From Neisseria weaveri (GTDB taxonomy: Bacteria > Pseudomonadota > Gammaproteobacteria > Burkholderiales > Neisseriaceae): a stretch of DNA of 64,000 bases. Location: the NCBI RefSeq assembly GCF_900638685.1, contig NZ_LR134533.1, positions 1,798,001-1,862,000 of the forward strand, in the 5' to 3' direction. Under the pieces are notes generated by a model that worked only from the letters and a program-made list of their open reading frames with translations, made no database searches and was not told the DNA's origin. The position numbers and the translations under genes were made by a program. Positions 59,529 to 64,000 of the stretch are shown here, one piece after another. Each line of letters begins with the position of its first letter. Position 1 is the first letter of the stretch.

Positions 59529-60443
59529 TTAATTTGCGTTTTCGGTTTGTTCTGCAAGAAACTGCCGTAATGTTTTTTCAGACGGCATGCCGCTTTGTGC
59601 GCCGGCTTGGGTTACCGAAATGGCGGCTGCGGCACAAGCCAGCTTAACTGCTTCCTGCAAACCCAAATGCCAATAACGGGCAAGGGCGGCATTAAACGTG
59701 TCGCCTGCGCCGGTGGTATCGACAGGCGTAACTTTAAAGCTGGCTTGGCGGTGCAGTCCGCCTTTGCCGTCGCTGAACAATGCGCCTTCCGCGCCCAGCG
59801 TCATTACGACGGGGCAGGGGCTGTGACGGATTAATTCTTCAGGCGGCATCTCTGCCGATAAGCCCAAGCTAATGGCCAATTCGTAAGCGTTGGGGGTTAA
59901 CACGGTAACTAATTCCAACAATTCCTGCGGCAGTTTTTGTGCCGGAGCCGGATTGAGGATAAAAGGCTTGCCGTGCTGTTTGGCGGTTTTGGCGGCTTCG
60001 ATTACGGCATCCAAAGGTGTTTCCAGTTGTGCCATTACAATATCGGCTTCGATAATCCGTTGTGCTTCTTGGCGGATGTGTTCGGGTGTGACGGCGAAAT
60101 TGGCGCCGGATACGACGATAATATGATTGTCGCCTTCGGCTACCGTGATATTCGCCATGCCGGTCGGTCGGCCTGATACGGTGGCAACACCGTCGGTGTT
60201 TACGTTTTCTTGAACGAGGCCGTCTGAAAGTTCGCGGCCAAACGCATCATCGCCCACTGCGCCGACCAAATCTACCTGTGCGCCCAAGCGGGCGGCGGCA
60301 ACGGCCTGATTTGCCCCTTTGCCGCCCATGAATTGCCGGAAGTCTGTTCCGAGCAGGGTTTCACCGACTTGGGGAAAGCGCGGCGCGGAAGTCACCAAAT
60401 CCATATTAATACTGCCGATAACGGTAATACGCGGTTGGTTCAT
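59529..60443 (-). CDS. rbsK: Ribokinase (PfkB family)
   Basis: The 304-residue sugar kinase has the N-terminal GSINMDLVTSAPRFPQVGET, FMGGKGANQAVAAARLGAQV, NPAPAQ and the PfkB signature VDTTGAGDTFNAALARYWHL with catalytic Asp. It phosphorylates ribose to ribose-5-phosphate, substrate of prs. No ribose transporter or repressor is adjacent, so a scavenging role (for example for nucleoside-derived ribose) is plausible. Two DUS copies lie in the coding region (59577-59588 AT-form near the end; 60217-60228). Confidence 0.92.
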   Translation of the reverse strand: MNQPRITVIGSINMDLVTSAPRFPQVGETLLGTDFRQFMGGKGANQAVAAARLGAQVDLVGAVGDDAFGRELSDGLVQENVNTDGVATVSGRPTGMANITVAEGDNHIIVVSGANFAVTPEHIRQEAQRIIEADIVMAQLETPLDAVIEAAKTAKQHGKPFILNPAPAQKLPQELLELVTVLTPNAYELAISLGLSAEMPPEELIRHSPCPVVMTLGAEGALFSDGKGGLHRQASFKVTPVDTTGAGDTFNAALARYWHLGLQEAVKLACAAAAISVTQAGAQSGMPSEKTLRQFLAEQTENAN

Positions 60444-60459
60444 GAGGTTTTCCTGTAAG

Positions 60460-60497
60460 AGGCCGTCTGAAAAAACAGTGTATTTTTCAGACGGCCT
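60460..60497. terminator. DUS pair between parE and rbsK
   Basis: A perfect DUS and its complement surround a 14-base loop. It ends 9 bases before the parE stop, so it serves as the parE terminator. Confidence 0.8.
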
Positions 60498-60506
60498 TCA
60501 TGTTGG

Positions 60507-62489
60507 TTAAATATCCAAATCGGCTTTGTCGCCCTCGGCTTCCATCCACGCGCGGCGGCTGGCGGCTTCGCCTTTGCCCATCAATTTGACAAAGATGCTG
60601 TGGGTTTGTTCGTGAGCCGTTTCGGGAATCTGCACCTGCAACAGGCGGCGGGTGTCGGGGTGCATGGTGGTGTCTTTGAGCTGGTCGGGGTTCATCTCGC
60701 CCAAGCCTTTGAAGCGGCTGATGGAATAGGCGGTTTCTTTCACGCCTTCTTTTTGCAGGCGCTCCAAAATGCCGTCCAACTCGCCCTGATCGAGCGCGTA
60801 GAATTTGCGCGCGGGTTTGCTTTTGCCTTGGGCGTTTACGTCCACGCGAAACAGCGGCGGTTGGGCAACATAAATATGGCCGTCTGAAACCAGTTTGGGG
60901 AAGTGGCGGTAAAACAGGGTAAGCAGTAGCACTTGGATGTGCGAGCCGTCCACGTCGGCATCGGAGAGGATGGCGATTTTGCCGTAACGCAGGCCGCTTA
61001 AATCGGGGGTGTCGTTCGCGCCGTGCGGGTCAACGCCGATGGCGACGGCGATGTCGTGGATTTCGGCATTGCCGAACAGTTGGTCTTGATGCACTTCAAA
61101 GCTGTTCAACACTTTGCCGCGCAAGGGCAAAATGGCTTGGGTGGCTTTGTCGCGCGCGAGTTTGGCCGAACCGCCCGCCGAATCGCCCTCCACTAAGAAG
61201 AGTTCGTTTTCGCGGATGTCTTCGCTTTCGCAATCGGTGAGCTTGCCGGGCAGCACGGCCACGCCGCTGCCTTTTTTCTTTTCGATTTTCTTCACCGAAC
61301 GCATCCGCGCCTGCGCCTGCTTGATGGCGAGTTCGGCGATTTTTTTACCGGCTTCGACGTTTTGGTTGAGCCACAATTCCAGCGGGTCGCCCGACACGGC
61401 GGCGACGAGTTTGAGCGCGTCGCGGTTGGTGAGCTTGTCTTTGGTTTGGCCTTGGAATTGCGGGTCGAGCACGCGGGCGGACAACACGAATGCCACGCGG
61501 CTGAACACGTCGTCGCTCTGTACTTTCACGCCGCGCGGCAGCAGGTTATGGTGGTTGATGAAGTTGTTGACCGCTTGGAACACCGCCTGCCGCAAGCCTG
61601 CTTCGTGCGTGCCGCCAAGCGGGGTGGGAATCAGGTTCACATAGCTTTCGCTGTTGCACGAACCTTCTTCCAGCCAAGTGAGCGCAAACGCTGCCCCTTC
61701 GCCCGCGCTGAAATCGCTGTCGTGGCCGTCTGAAAGATAGTTTTCCGAAGCGAACACCGGCACGGCTTCCTGCGCCTCGCTGATTAAGTCGAGCAGATAG
61801 CTTTTCAGGCCGTTGGGGTAATGCCACGTCTGCACGTGCGGCTCGGGCTGGCCTTTGACGGGGCGGATGAGCGACACGGTAACGCCCGGCAGCAACACCG
61901 CTTTGGCGCGCAACAGGCGTTCGAGTTCGGCGATGCTGTATTGCGGGCTTTCAAAATATTTGCCGTCCGGCCACACGCGCACTTCGGTGCCGCTGTCTTT
62001 CACCGCGCATTTGCCGACCTCGGCCAACGGCTCCACCACCGCGCCGCCCGCAAACACGATACGGTGGATTTTGCCTTCGCGCTTCACGGTCACTTCGAGG
62101 CGTTTGGAAAGCGCGTTGGTTACCGACACGCCCACCCCGTGCAGGCCGCCTGAAAAGGCATACGCGCTGCCGCCGTCTTTCTTGTTGAACTTGCCGCCAG
62201 CATGAAGCTGCGTGAACACCAGCTCCACCACCGGCAAACCTTCCACCGGATGCAGCCCCACCGGAATGCCGCGCCCGTTGTCGCGCACGGAAAGCGAGCC
62301 GTCTTCATGGATTTCCACTTTGATTTCATCGGCAAAACCGCCGAGCGCTTCGTCGGCGGCGTTGTCGATGACTTCTTGGCAGATGTGGGTTGGGCTGTCG
62401 GTGCGGGTGTACATGCCCGGCCGTTCTTTTACCGGCTCCAAGCCTTTGAGGACGGTGATACTGGATTCGCTGTATTGGGGTGTGGTCAT
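60507..62489 (-). CDS. parE: DNA topoisomerase IV subunit B
   Basis: The 660-residue subunit provides ATPase and part of the cleavage core of topoisomerase IV, which unlinks daughter chromosomes. GHKL ATPase motifs: EVIDNAADEALGGFADEI, DNGRGIPVGL, GGLHGVGVSVTNAL. TOPRIM has LVEGDSAGGSAKLARDKATQ. The second acidic cluster is AILSDADVDGSHIQVLLLTL. The length is close to E. coli ParE and lacks the GyrB insertion. The gene is C-rich on the plus strand, i.e. G-rich on its coding strand. parC is not in the window. Confidence 0.95.
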   Translation of the reverse strand: MTTPQYSESSITVLKGLEPVKERPGMYTRTDSPTHICQEVIDNAADEALGGFADEIKVEIHEDGSLSVRDNGRGIPVGLHPVEGLPVVELVFTQLHAGGKFNKKDGGSAYAFSGGLHGVGVSVTNALSKRLEVTVKREGKIHRIVFAGGAVVEPLAEVGKCAVKDSGTEVRVWPDGKYFESPQYSIAELERLLRAKAVLLPGVTVSLIRPVKGQPEPHVQTWHYPNGLKSYLLDLISEAQEAVPVFASENYLSDGHDSDFSAGEGAAFALTWLEEGSCNSESYVNLIPTPLGGTHEAGLRQAVFQAVNNFINHHNLLPRGVKVQSDDVFSRVAFVLSARVLDPQFQGQTKDKLTNRDALKLVAAVSGDPLELWLNQNVEAGKKIAELAIKQAQARMRSVKKIEKKKGSGVAVLPGKLTDCESEDIRENELFLVEGDSAGGSAKLARDKATQAILPLRGKVLNSFEVHQDQLFGNAEIHDIAVAIGVDPHGANDTPDLSGLRYGKIAILSDADVDGSHIQVLLLTLFYRHFPKLVSDGHIYVAQPPLFRVDVNAQGKSKPARKFYALDQGELDGILERLQKEGVKETAYSISRFKGLGEMNPDQLKDTTMHPDTRRLLQVQIPETAHEQTHSIFVKLMGKGEAASRRAWMEAEGDKADLDI

Positions 62490-62655
62490 GAGGGTTACGC
62501 AGTCAAATGTTTAAGCGGTTTCAGACGGCTTCTTGCGGCAGGCCGTCTGAAAAATAAGAAAATCTTGCAGTCGGGCGGGATTTTAACATGATTTAAACGG
62601 GGTTTCAGACGGCGGCGGAAAAGTCTGCCGGATATGGGCAAGAATAAATAATTCG

Positions 62656-62681
62656 AGGCCGTCTGAATTTTCAGACGGCCT
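62656..62681. terminator. DUS pair terminator of rppH
   Basis: A perfect DUS and its complement are separated by two bases, 15 bases beyond the rppH stop. Confidence 0.85.
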
Positions 62682-62695
62682 CAAATGGATTGGGA

Positions 62696-63214
62696 TTATT
62701 TCAATTCCAGTTGGCGGCGGGTAAATTCTTCCAGTGTTTCCAAACCGCGCAAAAAGCGGGAAAGCTCGCTCAATGCACCTTCGTAAACGCCGCGTTTGAA
62801 ATCGATCACTTCTTCTATCGGCGCCCAATATTGGTTCCAGCGCCAACCGTCGAATTCCGGGTGGCTGGTGGCGCGCAGGTGCACGTCGCTGTCTCGGCCG
62901 GTCAAACGCAGCAGATACCAGATTTGTTTTTGGCCGCGGTAGGAACCGCGCCATTCTCGGCGAACCCAATGAGTCGGTACGTCGTAACGCAGCCAGTCGC
63001 GTGTGCGGCCGAGTATTTTGACGTGTTGCGGCAGCAGGCCGACTTCTTCCAGCAGTTCGCGGTACATGGCGGTTTCGGGGCTTTCGCCCGGCTTGATGCC
63101 GCCTTGAGGAAACTGCCATGAATGTTCGCGCACGCGCTTGCCCCAAAATACTTCGTTACGGTCGTTGGTCAGGATAATACCGACATTGGGGCGGTAGCCT
63201 TCTCGGTCCAGCAT
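62696..63214 (-). CDS. rppH: RNA pyrophosphohydrolase
   Basis: The 172-residue Nudix enzyme removes pyrophosphate from the 5' end of mRNA and starts its decay. Start at [17 protein letters not shown] (63214), with AGGGGG upstream; the frame is open further but not conserved. The Nudix box is [20 protein letters not shown] and ELLEEVG. RppH-specific residues are in RYDVPTHW and [12 protein letters not shown]. It is divergent from the polyamine-binding lipoprotein gene. Confidence 0.94.
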   Translation of the reverse strand: MLDREGYRPNVGIILTNDRNEVFWGKRVREHSWQFPQGGIKPGESPETAMYRELLEEVGLLPQHVKILGRTRDWLRYDVPTHWVRREWRGSYRGQKQIWYLLRLTGRDSDVHLRATSHPEFDGWRWNQYWAPIEEVIDFKRGVYEGALSELSRFLRGLETLEEFTRRQLELK

Positions 63215-63565
63215 GGAGCCCCCTGTAAATAAAAATTGAATCTGCGGATTTTCCCACAATTACAGGGGGTTTGACAAATTCATCTAAGGCGGCGTGTAAA
63301 ACGGATTGGTCTGCAGTGCGGCTGAAAAAGATGTGTATTGGCGGTATTTGGAAACAGTTTTTCAAAGGCCGTCTGAAAAATTTATTGTTTATGATGAAAC
63401 CACTAGGAAAATTCGGTTAAAAAATGTTTGTTTTTGTCGGCTAAGGTCTTGCACAGGAAAGGTTTTTACCGTTTAATTGCACTTACCCGCCAAGCTGGGC
63501 GGGACTTGTTGTATGCGGCTTGTTACCGCTGCAATTTTGGGAATGTTTTTTTAAGGAACGAAACA
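63215..63565. promoter_or_regulatory. Divergent promoter region between rppH and the polyamine-binding protein gene
   Basis: This 351-base gap has a single DUS (63366-63377) and a short GC-rich hairpin CCCGCC/GGCGGG at 63486-63503, about 63 bases before the lipoprotein start. The hairpin has no T-run; it could be part of the leader RNA. A T-rich stretch (63544-63553) leads into TTAAGGAACG, a good ribosome site. I see no riboswitch I could name. Confidence 0.45.
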
Positions 63566-64000
63566 ATGAAAAAAACTCTGTTGGTTTCTGCGCTGATGAG
63601 CCTGTTCTTGGCTGCTTGCGGCGGTTCTGATAACGCCGGCAAGGTGCAAAACGAGCAAAAAGCGTCGGATAATCAAGCAGCAAGTACCGAACAACAAGCG
63701 GCCACTCCGTCGGATTCGGGCAAACTGAATATTTATAATTGGTCGGATTATGTCGATCCCGAAACGGTAACCGAATTTGAAAAGGCCAATAATGTCAAAG
63801 TACGTTACGACTATTACGACAGCAACGAAACATTGGAAGCCAAAGTGCTGACCGGTAAATCCGGTTACGATTTGGTCGCGCCTTCGATTGCCAATGTCGG
63901 CCGTCAAATTAAAGCCGGTGCGTATCAGGAAATCGATAAAAGCCAGATATCCAACTACAACAATATCTCCGCCGATTTGTTGAGCCTGATGGCGCAAGTG
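63566..64000 (+). CDS. Spermidine/putrescine-binding lipoprotein (PotD/PotF type), N-terminal part
   Basis: The first 145 residues are visible; the gene continues beyond the window. The lipobox is LAACGG (Cys18). A Gln/Ala/Ser linker (about 25-50) follows, then the periplasmic binding protein fold typical of PotD/PotF: LNIYNWSDYVDPETVTEFEK (the NWxxY polyamine-binding start), KVRYDYYDSNETLEAKVLTG KSGYDLVAPS and VGRQIKAGAY. It delivers polyamines to an ABC importer. Neisseria carries several PotD-like copies, so substrate preference is not settled here. ATG preceded by AAGGAACG. Confidence 0.9.
   Translation, partial: MKKTLLVSALMSLFLAACGGSDNAGKVQNEQKASDNQAASTEQQAATPSDSGKLNIYNWSDYVDPETVTEFEKANNVKVRYDYYDSNETLEAKVLTGKSGYDLVAPSIANVGRQIKAGAYQEIDKSQISNYNNISADLLSLMAQV

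Noticed and set aside
63551..63997. Minus-strand 148-codon frame opposite the polyamine-binding lipoprotein
   Set aside because: Shadow of the plus-strand gene, which has a lipobox, ribosome site and binding-protein motifs.

Overview
The window is chromosomal DNA of a Neisseria species (Betaproteobacteria, Neisseriaceae). The clearest marker is the 12-base DNA uptake sequence (DUS), present dozens of times and nearly always as AGGCCGTCTGAA (AG dialect). Only a few copies have the AT form that dominates in N. meningitidis and N. gonorrhoeae. This points to a commensal or animal-associated Neisseria of the AG-DUS group. Gene content also fits Neisseria: lipid-modified azurin, PilZ next to holB, zipA-ligA, a minimal ProQ and a sigmaE/MseR pair. 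Most genes are housekeeping. Many intergenic gaps hold inverted DUS pairs that fold as terminators.

Layout. 1-5250: partial CoA-binding protein, folA, azurin lipoprotein with an FNR-type box upstream, DciA-like protein, secA. 5318-6538: an IS5-family insertion sequence with a frameshifted transposase, inserted into a DUS and flanked by AGGCC repeats. 6758-13183: aspA, an RsuA/RluF-type pseudouridine synthase, nitronate monooxygenase, a 650-base gap with a cluster of DnaA boxes, a DUF445 protein, glutaredoxin 2. 13384-16849 (minus): the most interesting cluster, an apparent copper-binding RiPP operon: DoxX protein, an HvfA-type precursor with eight EG[KA]CG motifs, HvfB-type MNIO (DUF692) enzyme, HvfC-type partner, ECF sigma factor and zinc anti-sigma factor. 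17019-22344: pncB, scpA, tcdA, universal stress protein, mutM, nudL. 22596-27966: TPR protein, lolB, ispE, twin tRNA-Gln genes, prs, rplY.

28021-34495 is an AT-rich accessory segment with a complete type I secretion apparatus (TolC, ABC transporter with a degenerate C39 domain, membrane fusion protein) and a secreted protein of unknown role, but no recognisable substrate. 34631-41820: unknown zinc-ribbon membrane protein, tatD, pilZ, holB, tmk, mltG, ampD, zipA. 42152-51851: ligA (enlarged by DUS-encoding linkers), galU, mpl, lspA, ispH, a hemerythrin protein, a thioinosine phosphorylase, small proteins, purM. 52064-64000: AI-2E/PerM permease, a 4-TM protein, hemB, rnhA, HIT protein, ldcA, aroC, proQ, rbsK, parE, rppH and the start of a polyamine-binding lipoprotein.

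How the genes work together: the window carries DNA replication and repair functions (holB, ligA, parE, mutM, rnhA, a DciA-like loader), envelope biogenesis (secA, lspA, lolB, mltG, ampD, mpl, ldcA, zipA) and precursor pathways (ispE/ispH, prs/purM, pncB, hemB, aroC). The sigmaE-linked operon looks like a self-contained stress-induced module: the sigma factor would switch on synthesis of a cysteine-rich secreted peptide and the enzymes that modify it. Starts were chosen by reading ribosome-binding sites and family alignments from memory; no database search was possible.
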